Source: Pseudomonas fildesensis
Lineage (GTDB): Bacteria > Pseudomonadota > Gammaproteobacteria > Pseudomonadales > Pseudomonadaceae
DNA: 64,000 nucleotides
Reading direction: 5' to 3'
NCBI RefSeq assembly: GCF_001050345.1
Contig: NZ_LFMW01000011.1
Coordinates: 1-64,000, forward strand
Shown: positions 34,111 through 43,607 of the stretch, in pieces
Numbering within the stretch: the stretch's first letter is position 1
Layout of the letters: each line of letters starts with the position of its first letter
Notes under the pieces: model-generated
Seen by the model: only the letters and a program-made list of their open reading frames with translations
Databases searched by the model: none
Told to the model about the DNA's origin: nothing
Translations under genes and position numbers: made by a program

Positions 34111-34350
34111 GTGAGCGGGCTTGTTGTGGTGAACCGGGCTGTCGTGGCGAGCGGGCTTTCTGTGGCGAGCGGTGCTGTTGTGGCGAGCGGGCTTGCCCCG
34201 CGTTGGGCTGCGAAGCAGCCCCAAGACCAGGCGCTGCGGTATGCCAGATAGTTCATGGTTGTTCTTTTTGGGGCTGCTTCGCAGCCCAACGCGGGGCAAG
34301 CCCGCTCGCCACAGAAAGCCCGTTCACCACAGAAAGCCTGCTTTCCACAA
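34111..34350. repeat. Long palindromic repeat with 18-bp tandem arms (copy 1)
   Basis: The core GCGAGCGGGCTTGCCCCGCG at about 34178-34197 plus TTGGGCTGCGAAGCAGCCCC is mirrored around 34265-34313. Both outer arms are made of degenerate 18-base units of the form GTGGCGAGCGGGCTTNNN, at least four on the left and three on the right in inverted sense. The same family recurs at 39991-40220 and 47218-47291. It occupies most of the 315-base gap before the gst gene. Confidence 0.88.
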
Positions 34351-34381
34351 TAAGCGGGCCAGCCACAGGGAAAGCGATTAG

Positions 34382-34978
34382 CTATGAGGCCTTCGCCATT
34401 ACGCCGATAAACAGCGGCGATTGCAGAAACGCTTCCAGCCAGCGCTGCAATTCCCGGTAAGGCGTACCGGCAAACCATTCCCGATCGACATGCGCGAACT
34501 GCCGCACAAACGGCGCCACGGCCATGTCCGCCAGGCTCGGGTGATCGGCCAGTAAATACGCGCGATCTGCCAGCAACGCCTCCAGCTTCTGCAAAAACGC
34601 CTCGCCCTCGGCCCGATAGTGTTCCATCGGTTGTTCGGGGTAGCGTTCGGCATACTTGTATCGATTCAAGTGATACTTGAACCCCAGATCATTCTCGTCA
34701 ATCAGCGCCAGTACCGCAGGGTCGCCCTGAAGCAACCAGCCATCCGGATCGTGCTGCGCCAACGCCCATTGCATGATTGCCAGGCTTTCATCGATCACCT
34801 GGCCGTCCTCCACTAAAACCGGCACCGTGCCCTTTGGCGACAACGCCAGCATCTCGGCCGGCTTGGCCTTGAGGCTGACTTCGACGATGCGCACCGGCAC
34901 GCCTGAATAACGCAAGGCCAGTCGCGCGCGCATCGCGTACGGGCAGCGCCGGAACGAGTACAGCAATGCCTCGCTCAC
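34382..34978 (-). CDS. Glutathione S-transferase
   Basis: Encodes 198 residues. The N-terminal thioredoxin-like domain has RRCPYAMRAR (candidate catalytic Cys/Ser region) near residue 11, GTVPVLV with the cis-Pro near residue 51, and DESLAIMQW (glutathione gamma-glutamyl binding) near residue 63. The helical C-terminal domain has the N-capping-box-like HPSLADMAVAPFVRQ near residue 145. It conjugates or reduces small electrophiles with glutathione; the exact class (closest to YfcG/omega- or stringent-starvation-like forms with Cys) is not assignable. Its ATG overlaps the sbcC stop by four bases, so it is the last gene of the sbcD-sbcC-gst operon. Confidence 0.88.
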   Translation of the reverse strand: MSEALLYSFRRCPYAMRARLALRYSGVPVRIVEVSLKAKPAEMLALSPKGTVPVLVEDGQVIDESLAIMQWALAQHDPDGWLLQGDPAVLALIDENDLGFKYHLNRYKYAERYPEQPMEHYRAEGEAFLQKLEALLADRAYLLADHPSLADMAVAPFVRQFAHVDREWFAGTPYRELQRWLEAFLQSPLFIGVMAKAS

Positions 34979-37900
34979 TTGACCTCCAGCGTGCTCAAAC
35001 CATTGCCCTGACGCTTGACCTGGATTTGCACCGGGATGCGCTCGTGCATTTCCTGTACGTGGGAGATCACCGCTACCTTGCGGCCCTGGGCCTGCAAACC
35101 GTCAAGGGCATCCATTGCCAGTTGCAGCGATTCCGGGTCGAGGCTGCCGAAGCCCTCATCGATAAACAGCGACTCGATCTTCAAGGTGCTGGACGCCATC
35201 GACGCCAGGCCCAGCGCCAGTGCGAGGGACACCAGGAAAGTCTCACCGCCGGACAACGAATGCACCGAACGCAGTTCGTCGCCCATTTCGGTGTCCATCA
35301 CCAACAGCCCGAGCATGCTGCCACCGCGCTTGAGGCGGTAGCGGCGCACCAATTGGCGCAGTTGCACGTTGGCATGGTGCACCAGCAGGTCGAGGTTGTA
35401 GGCCTGGGCGATCTTGCGGAAGGTGTCGCCGGTGGCCGAGCCGATCAGCGCGTTCAGGCGTGCCCAGCGCTGCCATTCTTCATAGGCCTTGGCGATCTGT
35501 TCGTCCAGGGCGTGGTTCGCATCCTGGCGGCGCTGGTCTTCGGCTTGGCGCGCGCGCAGTTCGGCGCACTGTTTCTCGCCCTCGGCCAATTGCTGATTGA
35601 GTGCGGCCAGGGTGCTGTCGAGCTGTTCGGCGTCCAGGTTGCCGTTGTGCAGTGCCTGGTGCTCGGCGAGGCGTTGTTCGCGCTCTTGCAGCAGGACCCT
35701 GGCTTGCTCGACGGCTTTTTCACTGTGCTGCAACTGCTGGCGCAGTTGGCTGATGTGGGCGTCGTCGAAGGCCAGCAGGCGGCTGAGCCCGTCGTCGTCC
35801 AGTTCAGGGTGCAGAGCGCGCCATTCGTTGATACGCAGGTCGAGCGCTTGCTGTTCGGTGTGCAGCGCCTGTTGGCGTTCCTGTTGCGCCTTGAGGTCGG
35901 CGGCCAGTTGGATCAAGGCATTACGGATCTCTTGCGCTTGTTGATTCGCGTCGACCTCGCTCTGGCGTGACTGCGCGACCGCTTGATCGAGGTGCTGCTG
36001 CCAGTGCTCGGCGCTGGCGTGATCGCCCAACAGTGCGTCGAGTTTTTCCTGGGCAGCCTGTTGCTGCGTGGCCAGTTCGGTGACGTGCTGGAGCAAGGCG
36101 TCGAGCTGTTGCTGGCGATGCTGCTGATGGGTGTGTGCTTTCTCGATGGCCTGCTGGCGTTCCTGCTGCTCGGCCAGTTCATCGCGCTGGTGGCCCAGTT
36201 GTTCGAGGCGCTGGCTGACTTGCTGGTCCAGCAGCATGAACGTCGCCGCCGGTTCGCTGCGCAAACCGTCCAGGGTCTCGGCGGGCAGCAGGCTGGCGAA
36301 GGCGTTGAGTTCTTCGTCGAGGCGTTCGCGGTCGTTGGACAGCTCGCGTTGCTGGTCCACCAGCAACTGACGGGTTTGCTGGCTGGCGTCCTGGGCGGCT
36401 TGCAGTTGTTGCTGCAAGCGCCCGGCGTTCTGTTGCAGGTTGAGCAGCGCGCCCTGGCGGTGTTCGTCCTGGGTGATGTTCTGCGTGAGCTGAGTGAGTT
36501 GCTGGGCCAGCCAGGCGCTGCGCTTGGCCGCGTCCTGATTGAACAGCGAGGCCGACAACGGGTGCGCGGCCAGGCTGGGGGCCAGGCCCTGTTGCTGGGT
36601 CGCCAGTTGCTCCTGCTGTTGCAGGAACTCCTTTTGCTGGGCGATCAAACCGCCGACTTCGCCACGTAGCTCGGTGAGTTTTTCCTTGAGGGTGTCGACG
36701 GCTTTCTGTGCTGTGGCCTCTTCGTTTTCGTCGTGGCGACCGAGGCTTTGCAACAGCGCTTCGGGCTGGTGATACGGGTGCTCGTGGCTGCCGCACACCG
36801 GGCAAGGCTGGTCATCCTGCAACTGCTCGCGCAATTCCTCAACGCTGGCGCTGCGGGCCAGGCGCTGGCGCTCCAGCAGTTGTTTGGTCACCGTCAGTGT
36901 TTGCTCGGCCACGGTCAGTTCGGCTTTGGTTTGCAGGCCGGTCTGGTTCAGTTGATCGCGTTGCTGCGCGGCGTCTGCGAGTTTTTGCGTCAGCGCGGTG
37001 ACCTTTTGATCCAGCTGCTGCTGGCTGTCCCACAGGCGCGTGAGGTCTTCGAAGGCGCGCTGTTGCTTGCGGTTTTCCTGCAGCAGGCTGGCCAGCAACT
37101 GGATCTGTTCGGCCACTGCATGCGGTTCGGCGCCGGCCTCCTGGTAGAGCAGGTCCAACGCTTCGCGCTGTTGCGCGAATTGCTCGGCGGCGGCGGTGGC
37201 ACGCTCTTCGAGCTGCGGCAGTTCGGCCTGGCCCTTTTTCAGGCGATTGCCGATCAGCATCAGCTGTTGCAGACGGTCACGGTAGGCGCCCCAGGCGTCG
37301 GTCAGCGGCGCGAGGGCGACGCTGCGTTCCAGCTCGGCGGCCAGGCGCTGCAGGCGCTCGGCGACGTGAGTGTGTTTGTCCTGCAAACCTTTGAGCAAGG
37401 CCTGGCCTTGGGCGCACGCGGTGTCGTGTTGCTGTTTGTCCTCGGTGCGCTTGGCCAGCGCCTTGGTCAGGTGCGCGAGGGTGTTCTGTTCTTCGAAGGC
37501 CTGGCGCAGCAGTGGCACGGCGTCAGTCTGGACTTTCAGGGCTTCGACGAGTGCGGAGTGGGCGGATGTCTGCTGTTGTTGCGCCTGCTCCTGGCGAGTG
37601 CTCAACGCCGCTTGTTGCTCGATATGCTGCTGAATCTGCGCGGCCAATGGCGACAGCACGGTGTGGAGTTCAACCTGGCGTGCGAAGTGATGACGCTGCG
37701 GCGCCAACTGGTCCAGTCGACTCAAATCCTGGCGTTGCTGGCCTTGGCCTTCCCACTGTTGCTGGTCCCGTTGCAACTGCTCGACGGCACTGAGCTGGCG
37801 CTCCTGCCATTCGCGCAGCTCCTTGAGCCAGGTGTGCTGCAACTCCAGCTGTTTGAGCTGGGCTTGTTGCGTCTTGAGCTGTTGCTGGGCTGCCGTCAGC

Positions 37901-38613
37901 TGTTGATCCAGTTCGGCGCGGGCTTCCGGGGCCAGGGGCACCACGCCGGTGGCCTGGTCTTGCAGGTGTTTGTGGGCGTCCTTGGCGTCCTTGGCCTTGT
38001 CGAACGCGCGACGGCCGAGCTGGGTGTAGAGCGCGGTGTCGGTGAGTTTTTCGAGCAGTTCGCTGCGCTCGTTGTCGTTGGCCTTGAGGAAGGCACTGAA
38101 CTCGCTTTGCGCCAGCAACACGGCGCGGGTGAACTGCTCGAAATTCAGGCCCAGGGCCAGTTCCAACTGGGTCTTGTACTCGGTTTTCTGGCTGGCCAGG
38201 AGTTGGTCGCTGTCCAGGTCGATCAGGCTTTGCCGACTGTTCTGCAACTTGCCGCCGGCCTTGTCGCGGGCCCGGTTGGCTTCCCAGCGCGCCCGGTAAC
38301 GACGCCCGCTGACACCGACGAAATCCACTTCGGCATAACCGCCGCCGGTGCCGCGTCGCAGCAACGTGCGCGGGTCGCCGATGGATATATCACTGTCTGC
38401 ATCCTGCATCTTGGCCTGGCCGGTATCGCCCAGCCGTGGCACGGCGCCAAACAATGCCAGGCACAGCGCATCGAGCAGGGTACTTTTACCGGCGCCGGTT
38501 GGGCCGGTGATCGCGAAGAGCCCGGCGCTGGCCAGGGGCTCGGCGGTAAAGTCGATTTCGAACGGGCCGGCCAGGGAGGCGAGGTTTTTCAGGCGAATGG
38601 CGAGGATCTTCAT
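34975..38613 (-). CDS. sbcC: Exonuclease subunit SbcC
   Basis: Encodes 1212 residues with Rad50-type architecture. The N-terminal ATPase half has ITGPTGAGKSTLLDAL (Walker A) near residue 33. A very long coiled coil rich in Gln and Glu is interrupted by the zinc hook CPVCGSHEHPYH near residue 610. The C-terminal half has the signature LSGGETFLVSLALALGL near residue 1118 and Walker B SLFIDEGFGSLDPESL near residue 1155. With SbcD it forms the SbcCD nuclease that cuts hairpins and processes double-strand ends. The ATG overlaps the sbcD stop (ATGA). High Gln content of the coil is normal for Pseudomonas SbcC. Confidence 0.97.
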   Translation of the reverse strand: MKILAIRLKNLASLAGPFEIDFTAEPLASAGLFAITGPTGAGKSTLLDALCLALFGAVPRLGDTGQAKMQDADSDISIGDPRTLLRRGTGGGYAEVDFVGVSGRRYRARWEANRARDKAGGKLQNSRQSLIDLDSDQLLASQKTEYKTQLELALGLNFEQFTRAVLLAQSEFSAFLKANDNERSELLEKLTDTALYTQLGRRAFDKAKDAKDAHKHLQDQATGVVPLAPEARAELDQQLTAAQQQLKTQQAQLKQLELQHTWLKELREWQERQLSAVEQLQRDQQQWEGQGQQRQDLSRLDQLAPQRHHFARQVELHTVLSPLAAQIQQHIEQQAALSTRQEQAQQQQTSAHSALVEALKVQTDAVPLLRQAFEEQNTLAHLTKALAKRTEDKQQHDTACAQGQALLKGLQDKHTHVAERLQRLAAELERSVALAPLTDAWGAYRDRLQQLMLIGNRLKKGQAELPQLEERATAAAEQFAQQREALDLLYQEAGAEPHAVAEQIQLLASLLQENRKQQRAFEDLTRLWDSQQQLDQKVTALTQKLADAAQQRDQLNQTGLQTKAELTVAEQTLTVTKQLLERQRLARSASVEELREQLQDDQPCPVCGSHEHPYHQPEALLQSLGRHDENEEATAQKAVDTLKEKLTELRGEVGGLIAQQKEFLQQQEQLATQQQGLAPSLAAHPLSASLFNQDAAKRSAWLAQQLTQLTQNITQDEHRQGALLNLQQNAGRLQQQLQAAQDASQQTRQLLVDQQRELSNDRERLDEELNAFASLLPAETLDGLRSEPAATFMLLDQQVSQRLEQLGHQRDELAEQQERQQAIEKAHTHQQHRQQQLDALLQHVTELATQQQAAQEKLDALLGDHASAEHWQQHLDQAVAQSRQSEVDANQQAQEIRNALIQLAADLKAQQERQQALHTEQQALDLRINEWRALHPELDDDGLSRLLAFDDAHISQLRQQLQHSEKAVEQARVLLQEREQRLAEHQALHNGNLDAEQLDSTLAALNQQLAEGEKQCAELRARQAEDQRRQDANHALDEQIAKAYEEWQRWARLNALIGSATGDTFRKIAQAYNLDLLVHHANVQLRQLVRRYRLKRGGSMLGLLVMDTEMGDELRSVHSLSGGETFLVSLALALGLASMASSTLKIESLFIDEGFGSLDPESLQLAMDALDGLQAQGRKVAVISHVQEMHERIPVQIQVKRQGNGLSTLEVK

Positions 38614-39851
38614 GGCTGTTCATCCTGGTGTTGCACTTCATGGAGCAGCACCGCGAAATCCTTCAAGGTCTGTTCATCCACTTCGCTGCCGTAGCTGTCC
38701 TGCCAGGCGCGGCTGAACAGCTCCTGGGGCGTGAGTTGGTCGAGTTCGATCAAGCGTTCTTCGTCACTCGCTTCGCTGCCGCGTTTGCCGGCGTACTCGG
38801 CGGCGATGCGCACCAGGCGCACGGCTTTGCCTTGCAGGGCGGTTTCGATTTGCTGGCGCAGGTCGGGTTGCGGTTCGTCGAGGCGCACGCGCACTTCCAG
38901 CCACGGCTGGCGCTGGGTTTCGGCGAGCAGGTCGATGTCCGGCAAGTCCGCCAAAGCCTTGAGGATATCGGCCAGGGGCGCGGCCTCCAGGCGTTGCAGG
39001 TTGACCGAACGGGGGATCAGCCGCGACTCGACGCTGACCAGGCGTTGACCCTGAAAGGTCACATCGAGAATCTGATGCTTGTAGCCGATCTCGGAAAACG
39101 ACAAGGGGATTGGCGAGCCACTGTAGCGAATCCTTTCCTCGCCATTCACGCGCTGCGGCTTGTGCAAATGGCCGAGGGCCACATAACTCACGCTGGCATC
39201 GAACAAACTGGCGGGCAGCGCCTCGGCATTACCGATGATCAGGCTGCGCTCGGAGTCTTCCGACACCGAGCCACCGGCCATGTGCGCATGGCTGATGGCA
39301 ATCAGCGCCTGGCCTTTTTTGCGTTTGGCATTGGCGGCGGCGATCAACCACTCATGCACCTGGCCGATACCGCGCAGGTAATCATCGCCCAAGTGTGTGC
39401 CGGTGACTTCCGCCGGGCGCAAAAACGGCAGCGCCAGGCACCAGGCGGCGATCTTGCCTTTGGCGTCGGGCAGCGGGATCAGCAAACGCTCGGCATCCAG
39501 TTGGCCGTCATCCAGCCACAGCACGCGGCCCAAGGCATGCGTGCGCAAACGGCGCATCAACGGCGCCGGCAATTCGATACGCGAGCCGGAGTCGTGGTTG
39601 CCGGCGATCATTACAATCGTGAGTTTCGGGTTTTGTTCGTGGGCGCTGATGATGAAGTCATACAGCCGCTCCTGGGCCTTGAGCGGCGGGTTGACCGTGT
39701 CGAAGATATCGCCCGCGATCAGCAGCGCATCCGGCTGCTCGGCGTTTAATTGGCCCAGCAGCCACTCGAGAAAACAGGCGTGTTCGAAATCGCGTTCCTG
39801 GCCATGCAGGTTTTGCCCAAGGTGCCAGTCGGAAGTGTGAAACAGACGCAA
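38610..39851 (-). CDS. sbcD: Exonuclease subunit SbcD
   Basis: Encodes 413 residues, the usual SbcD length. Metallophosphoesterase motifs appear in order: SDWHLGQ (residue 7), IAGDIFD near residue 46, MIAGNHDSGSR near residue 80, ISHAHMAG near residue 185, and ALGHLHKPQ near residue 225, which supply the two Mn-binding sites. It is the nuclease subunit of SbcCD. A C-terminal domain with PDLRQQIETALQGKAVRLVRI follows. It is the first gene of the operon with sbcC and gst. The promoter must lie in the 379-base gap upstream, most of which is the repeat cluster at 39991-40220. Confidence 0.96.
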   Translation of the reverse strand: MRLFHTSDWHLGQNLHGQERDFEHACFLEWLLGQLNAEQPDALLIAGDIFDTVNPPLKAQERLYDFIISAHEQNPKLTIVMIAGNHDSGSRIELPAPLMRRLRTHALGRVLWLDDGQLDAERLLIPLPDAKGKIAAWCLALPFLRPAEVTGTHLGDDYLRGIGQVHEWLIAAANAKRKKGQALIAISHAHMAGGSVSEDSERSLIIGNAEALPASLFDASVSYVALGHLHKPQRVNGEERIRYSGSPIPLSFSEIGYKHQILDVTFQGQRLVSVESRLIPRSVNLQRLEAAPLADILKALADLPDIDLLAETQRQPWLEVRVRLDEPQPDLRQQIETALQGKAVRLVRIAAEYAGKRGSEASDEERLIELDQLTPQELFSRAWQDSYGSEVDEQTLKDFAVLLHEVQHQDEQP

Positions 39852-39990
39852 GGCGAACTCCGTGGAGAAATAGGAGATGAATGGCCGCCGTAAACAGAGA
39901 AGGGCGGTGAAAAGGAGGGGAGTTTACCCGTAAATGTGAACACGATGGCCCTGGCGACGAAGGGCAAATCTGCATCACACAGCGCACGAT

Positions 39991-40220
39991 TGTGGCGAAC
40001 GAGCGTGTTGTGGCGAGCGGGCTTGCCCCGTGTTGGGCTGCGAAGCGGCCCCAGTACGGCAAACGCATTAGCGTGGCTGCAGTTTTAGGGCCGCTTCGCG
40101 CCCCAACGCGGGGCAAGCCCGCTCGCCACAAGAAGCCCGCTCGCCACAAGAAGCTCGCTTGCCACAAGAAGCCCGCTTGCCACAACAAGTCCGTTCCCTA
40201 CAGAAGGCCCGCGGGCCATG
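39991..40220. repeat. Long palindromic repeat with 18-bp tandem arms (copy 2)
   Basis: The core ...GGCGAGCGGGCTTGCCCCG then TTGGGCTGCGAAGCGGCCCC (about 40012-40054) is mirrored by GGGGCAAGCCCGCTCGCCAC from about 40112. The right arm is a tandem array of five or six 18-base units (GCCCGCTCGCCACAAGAA and variants, about 40124-40220). It separates the divergent-looking ends of sbcD (upstream) and batD (downstream). No gene is seen in 39852-40230. Confidence 0.88.
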
Positions 40221-40230
40221 GAAAAACGGG

Positions 40231-41871
40231 TTATTTGGGGTAGAGCGGCGGCAAGCTGGTGGTATCGGTCGCCGGGTCCAGCTCGCGCTCGGCCATCGGG
40301 ATGGCTTTCACCGCGCGCCACAGTTCTTCACCCAGCCAATACTGGCCGCTTTCGCTGTACAGCGCGCCGTTGAGACCATCCAGCGCATCCGACAGCGGTA
40401 CAAACCGCGCCGCCATGTCGGCCAGGGTTTCCGGCTGCTGGCGGGCCCAGGCGTCGAGGGCCTGGCGCGTGGCATGGGGGTCGTTGGCCTGGGTGGCGCG
40501 TTTGAGGTCATCGAGCAGTGTGCGGGGGCTCGGGCCGGTTTGGGCGGCGCGCAGCACTGCCGGTTGCCAGCGCGCACGCCACCACAGACCGAAGCCCAGC
40601 AGGGTGGTGCAGGCCAGGATCAACGTGCTCAGTTGCCACAACCACAGGCGGCTGTCGTCGGGCGCGGTGATGACGGTCGGCGTGGCGGGCGTGTCCACCA
40701 CCAGGCTCGGGTTGTTCGCCACTTGCAGGGTGCGCGCGGGCAGGGTGGTGCGTTCCAGGTGGTCTTCGTGGGTGTTCCACCACACCACTTCCACCGCTGG
40801 CAATTCCAGCGCGCCCATACGGTTGGGCACCAGCGCTTCGCGGTCTTCACGGCTGCCGATCAGGCCGCGGTCATTGTTGTGGTTGCCCAGCACCGGCTGG
40901 TCCGGGTAGCGGCGCAGGCCGCTGATGTCGGTGCTGGGCAGGGCCGGCAGTTGCGCGCTGGAGAGGCCCTCGGCCTTGACGATGAGGCTGCGGGTCAGCG
41001 AATCGCCGACTTGCACGTGGTCGGGCTCGGGGCTCCATTTTTCGCTCAAGGTCAGGCTGCGCGCCGGCAACCAGGGTGTGTCGGCGGGATACAGTTCGGG
41101 CTTGGGTTTGACCGTCAGTTGCAGGGGCGCCGAGCTGACGTGAATCAGTTTGCCCGGCTTGGTGCCCTGCAGTGTGTTCTCCTGCGGCGGGCGCGATTCC
41201 ACCAGCGTCGCGCTGAAGGTCTGCGCCGTAATTGCCAGGGTGCCGCTGTGCTGCGGGTAGATCGCATAGCGGGTTTCGATCACGCCGTGGCGAATGCTAT
41301 TGATGACTTTTTCATAGGTGCGCGACTCGCCCAGTTGCTCGACGCGCGCATCGGGGATCTGCAACGGCGTGAGGCTGCTGTCGTCGTACAGCGACACCGA
41401 GTGATACACGCGCACGATCAACAGGGCCTGGGCCTGTACGTAAATGCTGTTCTGATCGAGGTTCGCTTCGACAAACACCGGGGCCAGTTCGGCGTTGGTG
41501 TTCTGGCGGGTGGTTTCCACCACCTGCAGGGTGATCGGCTGGGTCGTGTATTCCCCCACTTGCAGCGGCGGGATCACGACGTCGCCGTTTTCCTTGGGCA
41601 ACAGGGTGATGATCCAGCGTGTGGTCGCATGGTTGTCGCCGCCCAGGGTGGTGAGCTGGTTAAGCTGGCGCGTGCCGCTGACTTCGAACTGCGCATCGAG
41701 GGGCGACAGATCGGGTTTGCCGAACTGCGTGACGTCGCTGGACTCCACCGTCAGCTCTACCGTTTCCCCGGAATTGAGGCGGTTGCGGTCGACGCTGGCC
41801 ACCAGGTTTGCCGCCTGGGCGTGGCCTGCCGACAACGCGAGCAGAAGCAGAAGGGTGGTGCGGCGGCTCAT
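40231..41871 (-). CDS. batD: BatD family protein
   Basis: Encodes 546 residues from ATG at 41869-41871, overlapping the upstream stop by four bases; a longer in-frame start is not favoured. A signal peptide is at residues 1-19 (LLLLLALSAGHAQA). The large periplasmic region has Ig-like beta structure with the family segments VASVDRNRLNSGETVELTV and YPQHSGTLAITAQTFSATLV. A single membrane helix follows near residue 445 (LWLWQLSTLILACTTLLGFG) and then a short cytoplasmic tail. Bat (Bacteroides aerotolerance) proteins act with MoxR ATPases and VWA proteins, probably in envelope stress or protein maturation. Last gene of the operon. Confidence 0.88.
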   Translation of the reverse strand: MSRRTTLLLLLALSAGHAQAANLVASVDRNRLNSGETVELTVESSDVTQFGKPDLSPLDAQFEVSGTRQLNQLTTLGGDNHATTRWIITLLPKENGDVVIPPLQVGEYTTQPITLQVVETTRQNTNAELAPVFVEANLDQNSIYVQAQALLIVRVYHSVSLYDDSSLTPLQIPDARVEQLGESRTYEKVINSIRHGVIETRYAIYPQHSGTLAITAQTFSATLVESRPPQENTLQGTKPGKLIHVSSAPLQLTVKPKPELYPADTPWLPARSLTLSEKWSPEPDHVQVGDSLTRSLIVKAEGLSSAQLPALPSTDISGLRRYPDQPVLGNHNNDRGLIGSREDREALVPNRMGALELPAVEVVWWNTHEDHLERTTLPARTLQVANNPSLVVDTPATPTVITAPDDSRLWLWQLSTLILACTTLLGFGLWWRARWQPAVLRAAQTGPSPRTLLDDLKRATQANDPHATRQALDAWARQQPETLADMAARFVPLSDALDGLNGALYSESGQYWLGEELWRAVKAIPMAERELDPATDTTSLPPLYPK

Positions 41872-43607
41872 CGAGTCTTGTCCTGATGCTGTTGCTGTTC
41901 GTACCAGAATTTGCGGCGCAGCAGTTCGCCGGGGTTGTCCGGGATCTCCCGCAGCCATTGTTCCAGGGCCTGGCGATGTTCGCCGTCAAGGCTGGCATCG
42001 GCGGGGCGCAAGGGCGGGGTGGTGGTTTGCTCATCCCCCAGCTCGCTGCCTGGCACTTCGTTGCCACCGGCTTTTGGCGTGGCGCCGGTTTGGGTATCGC
42101 CGGTGCCGGCTTCGCCCTGGCCTTGAGCGGTCTCCTCGCCACCTGTGGCACTTTGCCCGCTGTCGCCCGGTTGCGCAGTTTGGCCGGGTTGGGTGGTTTC
42201 GTCATCCTCGTTTTTTGCAGGCTCGGTCGGCTCGGGTTGCGCCTGTTGTTCCATCAGGCTTTCCACCAGCGCCTTGTTTTTCAGGGCGGGTTGCAAATCG
42301 GGCTGGGCCTCCAGGGCCTGCTCGTAGGCATCAATCGCGGCTTCCAACTCGCCGGACCGGGCCAGCGCATTGCCGCGATTGTAGTGGGAATAGGCGTCAC
42401 TGCCCTCGGCAAAACGCTTGATGGCCTCGGCATAGTTGCCAGCCTCGTACAGCGCCACGCCTTGCCATTGCGAGTCTTCAAAGTGCTCGGCGGCCTCGGC
42501 GGGGCGCTTTTTCTTCAACAGGTACTGGCCTTGCTGGTCGGGGCGCAGCCACAGGTCCTGGAGTTCGAAGGCATAGCTGGGTTGCGGCGCGCCCAACAGC
42601 AACAGCGGCAGGCAGAACAGCCAGCCACGGCGCCCGGCGCAGGCCGCCAGCAGCAGCAGCGGCAGGAGCAGCCAGTAACCCTGGTCGGCCCAGGTGTCGA
42701 GTTGCAGCCGCTGGCCGTCGTTGCGCAGGGCTTGCGGCGGGTCGAGTACACCGAGTTGGCGCAGGTCCTTGTCGTCCAGGCGCGCGGCTCGGTAGCGGCC
42801 GCCCATCTCGCTGGCGAAGGCCTTGAGCGTCGGGCTGTCGAGGCGCGGCACCAGGATCGCACCCTGTTCATCCTTGAGGAATTCACCGCTTTCCTGGGTT
42901 ACCGGCGTGCCGTCGCGGCTGCCGATGCCGAGGATCGACAAGCTCGGCGCCTGGTTACTTTGCAGCAGCAGCCGAATGCCCTGGCGCTCCTGCTTGGACA
43001 GCGATGAGCCAATCAGCAGCAGGCGCCCTTGGCCAAGGCCGCCGTGCTGGAGCAGGCTCAGGGCTTTTTCCACGGCCAGGTCCGCGCGATGGCCAGGCTG
43101 TGGCATCAGCGAGGGGCGCAGGGCTTCGAGCAGGTTGCGGCTGGTGGCCAGGTCGTCCGACAGCGGCACCAGGGTGTGGGCGCTGCCGGCATACACGACG
43201 ATGGCAGTCTGCGCATCGGTGCGCGCCTGCAGCAAATCGTAAAGCTTGCGGCGTGCCTGTTCGAGGCGGTTGGGCGGGCTGTCAGTGGCGAGCATTTCCG
43301 GGGTGAGTTCCAGCAGCACCACCAGTGGGTCGGAAGGCTTCTGGCTGGTTTGTTCAACCCGTTGCCAGCTGGGGCCGAGCAGCGCCAGCACCGCCAACAG
43401 CCAGGCGATCCCGAGGATCACCCACGGCGATTTGCTTTCGCGGCCGTTGCCACCGCTGAGCAGCACGGCATGGAACGCCGGTGGCAGGATCATCTGCCAG
43501 CGCCCGGCGCGCTTTTGCCGGTGCCACAGTTGCCACAGCAACCAGCCGAGCAGCGGTAGCAGCAACAGCCACCAGGGACGGAACCAGTGCGGCCACAGGT
43601 CGATCAT
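41868..43607 (-). CDS. VWA plus TPR protein (BatB/BatC fusion)
   Basis: Encodes 579 residues from ATG at 43605-43607, overlapping the batA stop (ATGA). Two N-terminal membrane helices (residues about 7-25 and 55-72) are followed by a von Willebrand A domain. Its MIDAS motif is degenerate: LVVLLELTPEMLATD where D-x-S-x-S is expected. A third helix lies near residue 315. TPR repeats follow at about residues 375-465 (GNYAEAIKRF, YNRGNALARSGELEAAIDAYEQALEAQ), then a long acidic, Gly/Thr/Gln-rich disordered tail. This combines BatB (VWA) and BatC (TPR) in one chain, a common form in Pseudomonas. Confidence 0.88.
   Translation of the reverse strand: MIDLWPHWFRPWWLLLLPLLGWLLWQLWHRQKRAGRWQMILPPAFHAVLLSGGNGRESKSPWVILGIAWLLAVLALLGPSWQRVEQTSQKPSDPLVVLLELTPEMLATDSPPNRLEQARRKLYDLLQARTDAQTAIVVYAGSAHTLVPLSDDLATSRNLLEALRPSLMPQPGHRADLAVEKALSLLQHGGLGQGRLLLIGSSLSKQERQGIRLLLQSNQAPSLSILGIGSRDGTPVTQESGEFLKDEQGAILVPRLDSPTLKAFASEMGGRYRAARLDDKDLRQLGVLDPPQALRNDGQRLQLDTWADQGYWLLLPLLLLAACAGRRGWLFCLPLLLLGAPQPSYAFELQDLWLRPDQQGQYLLKKKRPAEAAEHFEDSQWQGVALYEAGNYAEAIKRFAEGSDAYSHYNRGNALARSGELEAAIDAYEQALEAQPDLQPALKNKALVESLMEQQAQPEPTEPAKNEDDETTQPGQTAQPGDSGQSATGGEETAQGQGEAGTGDTQTGATPKAGGNEVPGSELGDEQTTTPPLRPADASLDGEHRQALEQWLREIPDNPGELLRRKFWYEQQQHQDKTR

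Noticed and set aside
34086..34478. Open frames with repeated CGER/HRKPAR-like peptides
   Set aside because: They are translations of the 18-base REP-like units (18 is a multiple of three), not a protein gene.
36733..38694. A 653-codon open frame antisense to sbcC
   Set aside because: Low-complexity Leu/Gln/Gly translation that mirrors the Gln-rich coiled coil of sbcC; a strand shadow.
40124..40220. Short direct repeats considered as a CRISPR array
   Set aside because: Units are contiguous 18-mers with only three variable bases and no spacers; they are part of an extragenic palindromic element and no cas gene is near.
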